In this document: piece after piece, positions 1-5,768 of the stretch
How the letters are laid out: every line of letters begins with the position of its first letter
How positions within the stretch are numbered: the stretch's first letter is position 1
Origin: Burkholderiales bacterium
GTDB lineage: Bacteria > Pseudomonadota > Gammaproteobacteria > Burkholderiales > Usitatibacteraceae
Assembly: GCA_025936275.1 (NCBI GenBank)
Contig: JAICTR010000195.1
Coordinates: 1-5,768, forward strand
Direction: 5' to 3'
DNA: 5,768 nucleotides
Program-made: the position numbers and the translations under genes
The notes under the pieces: generated by a model
What the model was told of the DNA's origin: nothing
What the model saw: only the letters and a program-made list of their open reading frames with translations
The model's database searches: none

Positions 1-21
1 AAATGTAACCTGACCCCATTT
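1..21. repeat. REP-like short interspersed element
   Basis: The first 21 bases begin with AAATG and end with CATTT, which are exact reverse complements. They bracket an asymmetric core TAACCTGACCC, read on the other strand as GGGTCAGGTTA. The GGGGTCAGG(T) core with AT-rich ends resembles REP-type elements that I recall being scattered between genes in many Proteobacteria, often mobilised by REP-associated Y1 (RAYT) transposases. The last base overlaps the stop codon of the minus-strand DUF456 gene, so the element lies directly at that gene's 3' end. It could affect transcript end formation or stability. The window starts here, so a second half or an adjacent transposase cannot be seen, and its repeat status in the genome is unproven. 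Confidence 0.45.
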
Positions 22-512
22 CAGCGGTTGAAGAGGTAGAAGGCGAAGAAGGTCGCGATCATCGCGAGCGCGAGGATCAACTTCGCGATCGCGGCGAGCA
101 GCAGGCCGAGCGAGGTCCCGAGCCCGACCTTGCCCGCGCGGATGAGGCCGCCGCGCGCGACGAGCTCGCCCAGCACCGCCCCCACGAAAGGGCCGAACAC
201 CAGGCCCGGGATGCCGAAGAAGAGGCCCACGATCGCGCCCACCGCGGCGCCCACGAGCGCCTGCGGGCTCGCGCCTACGCGCTTGGCGCCCAGCACCGAG
301 CCGGCGAAGTCCACGACCATCGAGAGGATGCCGAGGGCGGCGATGATCGAGAGGCCGCCGAAGCCCACGCGCGTGAAGTCGTCGGCCCAGGCGGCGACCA
401 GGAGCCCGCCGAACACCATGAGCGCGCCCGGCAGCACGGGCAGGACCGTACCCGCGAGGCCCGCGATCACGAGCACCACCGCGAGCGCGTCGAGGAGGAG
501 GCGAAGGGTCAC
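21..512 (-). CDS. DUF456 family small integral membrane protein
   Basis: This encodes a 163-residue, strongly hydrophobic protein of unknown function, assigned to the DUF456 family by its glycine-rich pattern and typical length of about 160 residues. Likely membrane segments lie near residues 3-24, 27-43, 52-74, 86-114 and 134-161, with the N-terminal two separated by a TVLPVLPG turn (22-29). The hallmark centre is D68 followed by GAKRVGAS (75-82), then a glycine-zipper stretch and GPFVGAVLGE (107-116). I start it at the GTG at 512: the hydrophobic first helix begins immediately, as in the family. The 17 extra codons available back to 563 (MGAAPGTRR...) run through the likely promoter and look non-coding. 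No Shine-Dalgarno precedes the GTG. It is transcribed away from the glc operon and has no evident link to glycolate metabolism. The family is confident; the function is unknown. Confidence 0.88.
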   Translation of the reverse strand: MTLRLLLDALAVVLVIAGLAGTVLPVLPGALMVFGGLLVAAWADDFTRVGFGGLSIIAALGILSMVVDFAGSVLGAKRVGASPQALVGAAVGAIVGLFFGIPGLVFGPFVGAVLGELVARGGLIRAGKVGLGTSLGLLLAAIAKLILALAMIATFFAFYLFNR

Positions 513-568
513 GGTATCATTGTAGGCAAAGCATTCGCGGCGTGTTCCCGGCGCCGCACCCATCGATC
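513..568. promoter_or_regulatory. Divergent intergenic region with overlapping -10-like boxes
   Basis: These 56 bases must hold the 5' signals of both the leftward DUF456 gene and the rightward glc operon. The only AT-rich patch is TATCATTGTA (515-524). Read rightward it gives TATCAT (515-520), one mismatch from the sigma-70 -10 consensus. Read leftward it gives TACAAT (524 down to 519), also one mismatch. The two boxes overlap by two bases, so RNA polymerase could probably occupy only one at a time. No good TTGACA-like -35 box sits 16-18 bases upstream of either, so an activator or a weak promoter is possible. No clear palindromic operator was found and no regulator gene is adjacent. This is a prediction from sequence pattern only. 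Confidence 0.35.
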
Positions 569-2065
569 ATGAGCGCGCTTCCCGAGACCGCCCCGCACGA
601 TGCCGCCCGATCCCGCGCCGCCGAAGTCGCGGAGCGGCTCGCGCGTGCGCTGCCGCCCGAATCGGTGCTGCTCGATCGCGAGGACCTCAAGCCCTACGAA
701 TGCGACGGGCTCTCGGCCTATCGCGCGACGCCGCTGGTCGCGGCGATTCCCGCCGACGAAGCGCAAGTCGCGGCGGTGCTCGCGGTGGCGCGCGAGGCGA
801 AGGTGCCGGTGGTCGCGCGCGGCTCGGGAACCGGTCTTTCGGGTGGCGCGCTGCCGCATCCCGAAGGGATCCTGCTCTCGCTCGCGAAGTTCAACCGCAT
901 CGTCGAGGTGGACGCGCGTGCGCGCAAGGCCCGCGTGCAGCCCGGCGTCACCAACCTGCGGATCTCGCAGCACGTGGCGCCCCTGGGCCTCTACTACGCG
1001 CCCGACCCCTCGAGCCAGATCGCGTGCTCCATCGGCGGCAACGTCGCGGAGAACTCGGGCGGCGTGCACTGCCTCAAGTACGGGCTCACCGTGCACAACG
1101 TGATGCGCGTGCATGCGATCACCATCGAGGGCGAGGCGATCGACCTCGGAGCCGACGCGCTCGATGCGCCCGGCTACGACCTGCTAGCGCTCGTGACCGG
1201 CTCGGAGGGCCTGCTCGCGGTGACGCTCGAGGTGACGGTGAAGCTGCTCCCGAAGCCCGAGCTCGCGCAGGTGGTGATGGCCTCCTTCCCCGACGTGGAG
1301 AGCGCGGGCGAGGCGGTCGCGAACGTGATCGGCGCCGGCATCATCCCCGCGGGCCTCGAGATGATGGACCGGCTCGCGACGCGCGCGGTGGAGGACTTCG
1401 TGCACGCGGGCTACGATCTCGAGACCGAGGCGATCCTGCTCTGCGAATCCGACGGCACGCGCGAGGAGGTGGCGCACGAGACGGAGCGCATGATCGAGGT
1501 GATGCGCGCGAGCGGCGCGACCGACATCCGCTGCTCGGCGAGCGAGGCCGAGCGCCTGCGCTTCTGGTCGGGCCGCAAGGCGGCGTTTCCCGCGGTGGGG
1601 CGCATCTCGCCGGATTACTACTGCATCGATGGCTCCATCCCGCGCGGCGCGCTCGCGGCGGTGCTCAAGCGCATCGAGGAGCTCTCGGCGCGATACGGCC
1701 TGCGCTGCGCCAACGTGTTCCATGCGGGCGACGGCAACCTGCATCCGCTGATCCTCTACGATGCCAACATGCCGGGCGAGTTGGAGAAGACCGAACGCTT
1801 CGCCGCGGACATCCTCGAGCTGTGCATCGCGGTGGGCGGCACCATCACCGGCGAGCACGGCGTCGGCATCGAGAAGATCAACCAGATGTGCGTGCAGTTC
1901 GGCGCGGCCGAGCTCGCGCAGTTCCATGCGATCAAGGCCGCGTTCGATCCGGAGGGGCTGCTCAATCCGGGCAAGGCCATCCCGCTCCTCGCGCGCTGCG
2001 CCGAGTACGGCGCGATGCGGGTGAAGGCGGGCGCCCTGCCGCACCCCGAGCTGCCGCGCTTCTGA
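569..2065 (+). CDS. glcD: Glycolate dehydrogenase catalytic FAD subunit GlcD
   Basis: This 498-residue protein (E. coli GlcD is about 499) is the FAD subunit that oxidises glycolate, and often D-lactate, in the GlcDEF complex. The N-terminal PCMH-type FAD-binding domain (about residues 50-230) contains GSGTGLSGG (85-93), YAPDPSSQIACSIGGN ending at N158, and AENSGGVHCLKYG. The C-terminal FAD-oxidase domain carries HAGDGNLH (H385 and H392) and GEHGVG (E429, H430), the conserved metal/substrate-site residues of the D-2-hydroxyacid dehydrogenase group, and ends with LNPGKAIP. Segments such as YECDGLSAYR, RISPDYYC, HPLIL and INQMC match E. coli GlcD as I recall it, so this is the canonical copy. 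I chose ATG 569 because it gives the family length; an in-frame GTG at 542 would add nine unconvincing residues. No Shine-Dalgarno is visible. Its stop overlaps the next start by one base. Confidence 0.95.
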   Translation: MSALPETAPHDAARSRAAEVAERLARALPPESVLLDREDLKPYECDGLSAYRATPLVAAIPADEAQVAAVLAVAREAKVPVVARGSGTGLSGGALPHPEGILLSLAKFNRIVEVDARARKARVQPGVTNLRISQHVAPLGLYYAPDPSSQIACSIGGNVAENSGGVHCLKYGLTVHNVMRVHAITIEGEAIDLGADALDAPGYDLLALVTGSEGLLAVTLEVTVKLLPKPELAQVVMASFPDVESAGEAVANVIGAGIIPAGLEMMDRLATRAVEDFVHAGYDLETEAILLCESDGTREEVAHETERMIEVMRASGATDIRCSASEAERLRFWSGRKAAFPAVGRISPDYYCIDGSIPRGALAAVLKRIEELSARYGLRCANVFHAGDGNLHPLILYDANMPGELEKTERFAADILELCIAVGGTITGEHGVGIEKINQMCVQFGAAELAQFHAIKAAFDPEGLLNPGKAIPLLARCAEYGAMRVKAGALPHPELPRF

Positions 2066-2067
2066 TG
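2063..2067 (+). promoter_or_regulatory. Stop/start overlap (TGATG) coupling the two glcD genes
   Basis: The TGA of the first gene and the ATG of the second share the A at 2065. No ribosome-binding site is visible just upstream, so translation of the second protein probably depends on ribosomes finishing the first and re-initiating. A second in-frame ATG at 2080 (protein starting MESFDDARAA) is an alternative start that would remove the coupling. Coupling would favour similar amounts of the two paralogues. Confidence 0.55.
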
Positions 2068-3570
2068 GCCGCGCGCGCGATGGAATCGTTCGACGACGCC
2101 CGCGCCGCCACCGCCGATTCGCGCGCTCGCGTGCTGGCTCGCCTGCGTGCCGTGCGTCCGCCGCTCGCCATCGTCGCCGACGAGGAAGGCTTGCGTCCCT
2201 TCGAGACCGATGCCTTCATCGCGCACCGCGAGACGCCGATGCTCGCGGTGTTGCCGGAGGACGAGGCGCAGGCGCGCGACGTGGTGAACGCCTGCCGCGA
2301 GCTCGGCGTGCCGGTCGTCACGCGCGGCGCGGGCACCGGCATCTCCGGCGGCGCGATTCCGCGCAGCGACGGCGTGCTCCTGGTGATGACGCGCATGAAG
2401 GCGATCCTCGCGATCGATGCGCACGCGCGCCTCGCGTGGGTCGAGCCGGGCGTGCGCAACGTGCGCGTCTCGGAAGCGGCGGCGCCCGCGGGGCTCTTCT
2501 ACGCGCCGGATCCCTCGAGCCAGTCGGTGTGCTCGATCGGCGGCAACGTGGCGGAGAACTCCGGCGGCGTGCATTGCCTGAAGTACGGCCTCACCACGCA
2601 CAACCTCCTCGCGGTGCGCGCGCTCGACGCCGACGGAGACGCGATCGACGCGGGCGGCCTCGCGCTCGACGCGCCGGGCTTCGACCTCCTCGCGCTGCTC
2701 ACCGGGAGCGAAGGAAACCTCGGCGTGATCACCAGGATCGCGGTGCGCCTCGTGCCGCTTCCGGAATCGACGCAGACGCTCCTCGCGGCCTTTCCCTCGG
2801 TGCGGCAGGCGGCGCAGGCGGTGGGCGAGATCATCGGCGCGGGCATCGTCCCGGCGGCGCTCGAGATGATGGACCGCGTGGTGATCGAGGCCTGCGAGCG
2901 CTTCATGAAGCTGGGCTTTCCGCTGGGCGCCGAGGCGCTGCTGCTCGCGGAGGTCGATGGCTGCACCGCCGAGGCGCTCGATGCGTCGGACGCGGTGCGC
3001 GCGATCCTCGAGCGCTGCGGCGCGACCGAGGTGCGCGTCGCGGCCGATGCCGCGGAGCGCGAGCGCCTGTGGCGGTCGCGCAAGGGCGCGTTCACCGCGC
3101 TCGCGACGATCCTTCCCGATTTCTACACCATCGACGGCACCATCCCGCGCCGCTGCCTGCCCGACATCCTCGACCGCGTGTACGCGCTCGCGGCGGAGTA
3201 CGGGCTCATGGTGGGCAACGTCTTCCATGCAGGCGACGGCAACATCCATCCGTGCATCTTCTACGACGCGAACAAGCCCGGCGACCTCGAGCGCGGCGAG
3301 GAGCTCGGCGGGCGGATCCTCGAGGCGTGCGTCGAGGTGGGCGGCACCATCACCGGCGAGCACGGCGTCGGCATCGAGAAGCTGCGGCAGATGTGCGTGC
3401 AGTTCAGTTCCGCCGAGATCGAGGCGTTCCACGCGGTGAAGGCGGCGTTCGATCCCGCCGGCATCCTCAATCCCGGCAAGGCGGTGCCCACGTTGCGCCG
3501 CTGCACCGAGTGGCGCGGCATGCGGGTCGAGGCGGGCCGCATCCCACGCGCCGACATTCCGCGCTTCTGA
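2065..3570 (+). CDS. GlcD-like FAD-linked oxidase, second tandem paralogue
   Basis: This 501-residue paralogue aligns with the upstream GlcD over its whole length with almost no length change. It keeps the PCMH FAD-domain motifs GAGTGISGG (from G88) and SIGGN (G159-G160-N161), AENSGGVHCLKYG, the C-terminal HAGDGNIH (H388, H395) and GEHGVG (E432, H433), and the LNPGKAVP tail. It therefore looks like an active flavoenzyme, not a decaying copy. Differences from canonical GlcD cluster in otherwise conserved places: FETDAFIAHRETP replaces YECDGLSAYRATP, SQSVCS replaces SQIACS, LPDFYTIDGTIPRRCL replaces SPDYYCIDGSIPRGAL, and HPCIFYD replaces HPLILYD. Its place between glcD and glcE suggests it joins the GlcEF complex, perhaps for another 2-hydroxyacid such as D-lactate; that is inference. 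The start is ATG 2065 or, less likely, ATG 2080. The stop is one base before glcE. Confidence 0.92.
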   Translation: MAARAMESFDDARAATADSRARVLARLRAVRPPLAIVADEEGLRPFETDAFIAHRETPMLAVLPEDEAQARDVVNACRELGVPVVTRGAGTGISGGAIPRSDGVLLVMTRMKAILAIDAHARLAWVEPGVRNVRVSEAAAPAGLFYAPDPSSQSVCSIGGNVAENSGGVHCLKYGLTTHNLLAVRALDADGDAIDAGGLALDAPGFDLLALLTGSEGNLGVITRIAVRLVPLPESTQTLLAAFPSVRQAAQAVGEIIGAGIVPAALEMMDRVVIEACERFMKLGFPLGAEALLLAEVDGCTAEALDASDAVRAILERCGATEVRVAADAAERERLWRSRKGAFTALATILPDFYTIDGTIPRRCLPDILDRVYALAAEYGLMVGNVFHAGDGNIHPCIFYDANKPGDLERGEELGGRILEACVEVGGTITGEHGVGIEKLRQMCVQFSSAEIEAFHAVKAAFDPAGILNPGKAVPTLRRCTEWRGMRVEAGRIPRADIPRF

Positions 3571-3571
3571 C

Positions 3572-4642
3572 ATGGCCGATCCGTTCGTCTCCGCCCTTTG
3601 CGAGCGCATCAAGGCGAGCGCCGAGGCGCGGCGCACGCTGCGTGTGCGCGGCGGCGGCACCAAGGACTTCTACGGCAACGCGCCGCGCGGCGACGATGTC
3701 CTCGAGATGGGCGCGCATTCGGGCATCGTCGCCTACGAGCCCAAGGAGCTGGTGCTCACCGTGCGCGCCGGCACGCCGCTCGAGGAAGTCGAGCGCGCGC
3801 TCGCCGCCGAGCGCCAGATGCTGCCTTTCGATCCGCCGCATTTCGCCGGCTCGCCTTCGGCGGCCACCATCGGCGGCGTCGTCGCGAGCGGACTATCCGG
3901 ACCGCGCCGTCCCTATGCGGGAGCGGTGCGGGACTTCGTGCTCGGCACGCGCATCGTGAACGGCCGCGGTGAGGCGCTCGCGTTCGGCGGGCGCGTGATC
4001 AAGAACGTCGCCGGCTACGATGTCTCGCGGCTCATGGCGGGCGCGCTCGGCACGCTCGGCGTGATCACCGAGGTCTCGTTCAAGGTGCTGCCGCGGCCGG
4101 CGAGCGAGGTGACGCTCGCCTTCGCCGTCGCGCAGGCGGCCGCGATCGAGAAGGCGAACCATTGGGCCGGCAAGCCGCTGCCCCTTTCCGCCGCGGCCTG
4201 GGAAGCGGGCGTGCTGCGCGTGCGCCTTTCCGGCGCGCCGCCCGCGATCGCCGCCGCGCGCGCGAAGATGGGCGGCGAGGAAGATCCCGGCGGCGGCGCG
4301 TATTGGGAGGCGCTCCGCGACCAGCGGCTCGCGTTCTTCTCGGGCGGCGCGCCGCTGTGGCGCCTGTCGGTGGCGCAGACCACGCCGCCGCTGCTTCCGG
4401 AGCACGCGCAACTCGTCGACTGGGGCGGCGGATTGCGCTGGCTGCGCGGCGAGCTCGATGCGGCGGCCCTTCGCCGGGCGGCGCAGGAAGCGGGCGGCCA
4501 CGCGACGCTTTTCAGCGCGCCCGACAAGCGCGCCGGGGCCTTTCAACCGCTCGCGCCCGCGATCCTCAAGATCCACCGGCGGCTCAAGGCGGCGTTCGAT
4601 CCCGCGGGCATCCTCAATCCCGGCCGCATGTACGACTTCTAG
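3572..4642 (+). CDS. glcE: Glycolate dehydrogenase FAD-domain subunit GlcE
   Basis: This 356-residue protein (E. coli GlcE is about 350) is the smaller FAD-binding subunit of glycolate dehydrogenase, required with GlcD and GlcF for activity. It has a single PCMH-type FAD domain in the N-terminal half: RGGGTKDFYG (residues 26-35), the TIGGVVASGLSGP stretch around G101-G102, then GGRVIKNVAGYD with K144, N145 and D150, typical of GlcE, and GTLGVITEVSFKVLP. The C-terminal half lacks the HxGDGNxH and GEHGVG motifs of GlcD, as expected for GlcE, and ends with the family signature FDPAGILNPGRMYDF. It starts one base after the upstream stop and ends five bases before glcF, so it is within the same operon. 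No Shine-Dalgarno is visible, which fits translational coupling. The protein looks complete and normal. Confidence 0.94.
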   Translation: MADPFVSALCERIKASAEARRTLRVRGGGTKDFYGNAPRGDDVLEMGAHSGIVAYEPKELVLTVRAGTPLEEVERALAAERQMLPFDPPHFAGSPSAATIGGVVASGLSGPRRPYAGAVRDFVLGTRIVNGRGEALAFGGRVIKNVAGYDVSRLMAGALGTLGVITEVSFKVLPRPASEVTLAFAVAQAAAIEKANHWAGKPLPLSAAAWEAGVLRVRLSGAPPAIAAARAKMGGEEDPGGGAYWEALRDQRLAFFSGGAPLWRLSVAQTTPPLLPEHAQLVDWGGGLRWLRGELDAAALRRAAQEAGGHATLFSAPDKRAGAFQPLAPAILKIHRRLKAAFDPAGILNPGRMYDF

Positions 4643-4647
4643 ACGCG

Positions 4648-5768
4648 ATGCAAACCCGACTCGCCGAATGGATCCGCGCCACGCCCGAGGGCGAGGAAGC
4701 CGATTCGATCCTGCGCCGCTGCGTGCATTGCGGCTTTTGCCTCGCCACCTGCCCCACGTACAACGTGCTGGGCGACGAGCTCGACAGCCCGCGCGGGCGC
4801 ATCTACCTCATGAAGCAGATGCTCGAGGGCGCCCCCGTCACGCGGCGCACGCAGCTGCACCTCGACCGCTGCCTCACCTGCCGCGCGTGCGAGACCACGT
4901 GCCCTTCGGGCGTCGAGTACGGGCGGCTCGTCGACATCGGGCGCGCGGTGGTGCGGGAGAAGGTCGCGCGCTCGCCTCTCGATCGGCTGCAGCGGTGGTT
5001 CCTCGCGCGCACGCTCCCCAAACGGCGCCTCTTCGGCGCGGCGCTCGCGCTCGGGCGCGCCGTGCGGCCGCTCCTGCCGCGCGCGCTCGCGCGCCGCATC
5101 CCGGCGCCGCGGCCCGCCGCGCCATGGCCTGCGCCGCGCCACGCGCGCCGCATGGTGGTGCTCGCCGGGTGCGTGCAGCCTTCGATGGCGCCCTCGATCA
5201 ACGCCGCGGCCGCGCGCGTGCTCGACCGCGTGGGGATCTCGCTGGTGGAGGTCGCCGAAGCCGGCTGCTGCGGCGCGGTTCCGTTCCACCTCGACTACCA
5301 ACGCGATGCGCTCGATTACGTACGGGCCAACATCGATGCGTGGTGGCCGGAGGTCGAAGCGGGCGCCGAGGCGATCGTCTTCACCGCGAGCGGCTGCGGC
5401 ACGATGGTGAAGGACTACGCGCACCTCCTGCGCGGCGACGAGCGCTACGCGGAGCGCGCGCACCGCATTTCCGCCATGGCGCGCGACATTTCCGAGGTGG
5501 TCGCGGCCGAGCGCGAACGGCTCGCCTCGCTCGCCGTGCCGGAGGCGAAGCCGCCCTTGGTCGCGTTCCATTCGCCGTGCACGCTGCAACACGGCCTGCG
5601 CCTGAACGGCATCGCCGAATCGATCCTGCGCGACGCGGGTTTCACCCTGGCGCCGGTTCCCGACGCGCACCTGTGCTGCGGTTCGGCCGGCACGTACTCG
5701 CTGCTGCAGCCCGAGATCTCGCGGCGCCTGCGCGACGACAAGGTGCGCGCGCTCGAATCCGGCGCGCC
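4648..5768 (+). CDS. glcF: Glycolate dehydrogenase iron-sulfur subunit GlcF (3' truncated by window end)
   Basis: The frame is open for 373 codons to the window edge; E. coli GlcF is about 407 residues, so roughly 30-35 residues are missing from view, not from the gene. GlcF carries electrons from the FAD subunits towards the quinone pool at the inner membrane face. Two 4Fe-4S motifs are visible: C25-C28-C31-C35-P and C75-C78-C81-C85-P. A basic, variable linker (about 105-165) leads to the two cysteine-rich CCG domains of the heterodisulfide reductase/GlpC type. The first has AGCVQPS (C175), GCCGAV (C207-C208-G209) and TASGCG (C250). The second has HSPCTLQH (C311) and LCCGSAGTYS (C343-C344-G345). 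Motifs such as NIDAWWP and EAGCCGAV match E. coli GlcF as I recall it. It starts five bases after the glcE stop, with no visible Shine-Dalgarno. Confidence 0.95.
   Translation, partial: MQTRLAEWIRATPEGEEADSILRRCVHCGFCLATCPTYNVLGDELDSPRGRIYLMKQMLEGAPVTRRTQLHLDRCLTCRACETTCPSGVEYGRLVDIGRAVVREKVARSPLDRLQRWFLARTLPKRRLFGAALALGRAVRPLLPRALARRIPAPRPAAPWPAPRHARRMVVLAGCVQPSMAPSINAAAARVLDRVGISLVEVAEAGCCGAVPFHLDYQRDALDYVRANIDAWWPEVEAGAEAIVFTASGCGTMVKDYAHLLRGDERYAERAHRISAMARDISEVVAAERERLASLAVPEAKPPLVAFHSPCTLQHGLRLNGIAESILRDAGFTLAPVPDAHLCCGSAGTYSLLQPEISRRLRDDKVRALESGA

Noticed and set aside
513..563. Extension of the DUF456 protein by 17 residues to an upstream ATG at 563.
   Set aside because: The extension is hydrophilic, unlike the family N-terminus, and crosses the -10-like box. 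The GTG at 512 fits the family length better.
542..568. GTG at 542 as an earlier start for glcD.
   Set aside because: It adds nine proline-rich residues with no Shine-Dalgarno, while ATG 569 gives the usual GlcD length.
700..2064. The frame of the second glcD-like gene stays open far upstream through the first gene, giving an apparent 956-residue protein.
   Set aside because: The upstream part is an arginine/alanine/glycine-rich shadow of glcD, and family homology starts only after ATG 2065. It is a GC-rich open-frame artefact, not a fusion.
1756..3663. A 635-residue open frame on the minus strand opposite both glcD genes.
   Set aside because: Its composition is rich in Arg, His, Ala and Glu with no recognisable domain, as expected for the antisense of high-GC coding DNA. 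Both sense genes are clearly real.
4639..5670. A 343-residue open frame on the minus strand opposite glcF.
   Set aside because: The sense strand encodes GlcF with eight cluster cysteines and two CCG domains in the right order; the antisense frame has no recognisable motifs.
569..5768. A novel defence, mobile or secondary-metabolite system hidden in the window.
   Set aside because: All coding capacity on the plus strand is accounted for by glycolate dehydrogenase subunits. No nuclease, transposase, recombinase, toxin or repeat array signature was seen.

Overview
The window is very GC-rich, gene-dense bacterial DNA. Codon usage, tight gene packing and gene content suggest a betaproteobacterium (Burkholderiales-like or a relative). 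That placement is inference; no rRNA or other marker gene is present. Everything except a 56-base divergent intergenic region and the first 20 bases is coding.

Layout: positions 1-21 hold a short REP-like element that touches the stop codon of a minus-strand gene. That gene (21-512) encodes a DUF456-family small membrane protein. A 56-base intergenic region (513-568), the only AT-rich spot nearby, separates it from a plus-strand operon. The operon runs to the right edge: glcD (569-2065), a second glcD-like gene (2065-3570), glcE (3572-4642) and the first 373 codons of glcF (4648 to the window end, cut off). Junctions are a 1-base stop/start overlap, a 1-base gap and a 5-base gap, so the four genes are almost certainly co-transcribed.

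Function: GlcD (FAD, catalytic), GlcE (FAD-domain subunit) and GlcF (two 4Fe-4S clusters plus CCG domains) form the membrane-associated glycolate dehydrogenase. It oxidises glycolate (in some bacteria also D-lactate) to glyoxylate and passes electrons to the quinone pool. The notable feature is the duplicated catalytic subunit. The first copy carries the motifs I recall from Escherichia coli GlcD. The second is an intact but diverged paralogue, with FAD and metal motifs kept and several core positions changed. It sits between glcD and glcE, so the complex may contain two different GlcD-type subunits or exchange them to change substrate.

I found no tRNA, rRNA, CRISPR array, complete insertion sequence, riboswitch or convincing rho-independent terminator. 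The window is mostly ordinary metabolic DNA. The items worth a second look are the glcD pair, local sequence identity suggesting gene conversion, the promoter layout and the REP-like element.
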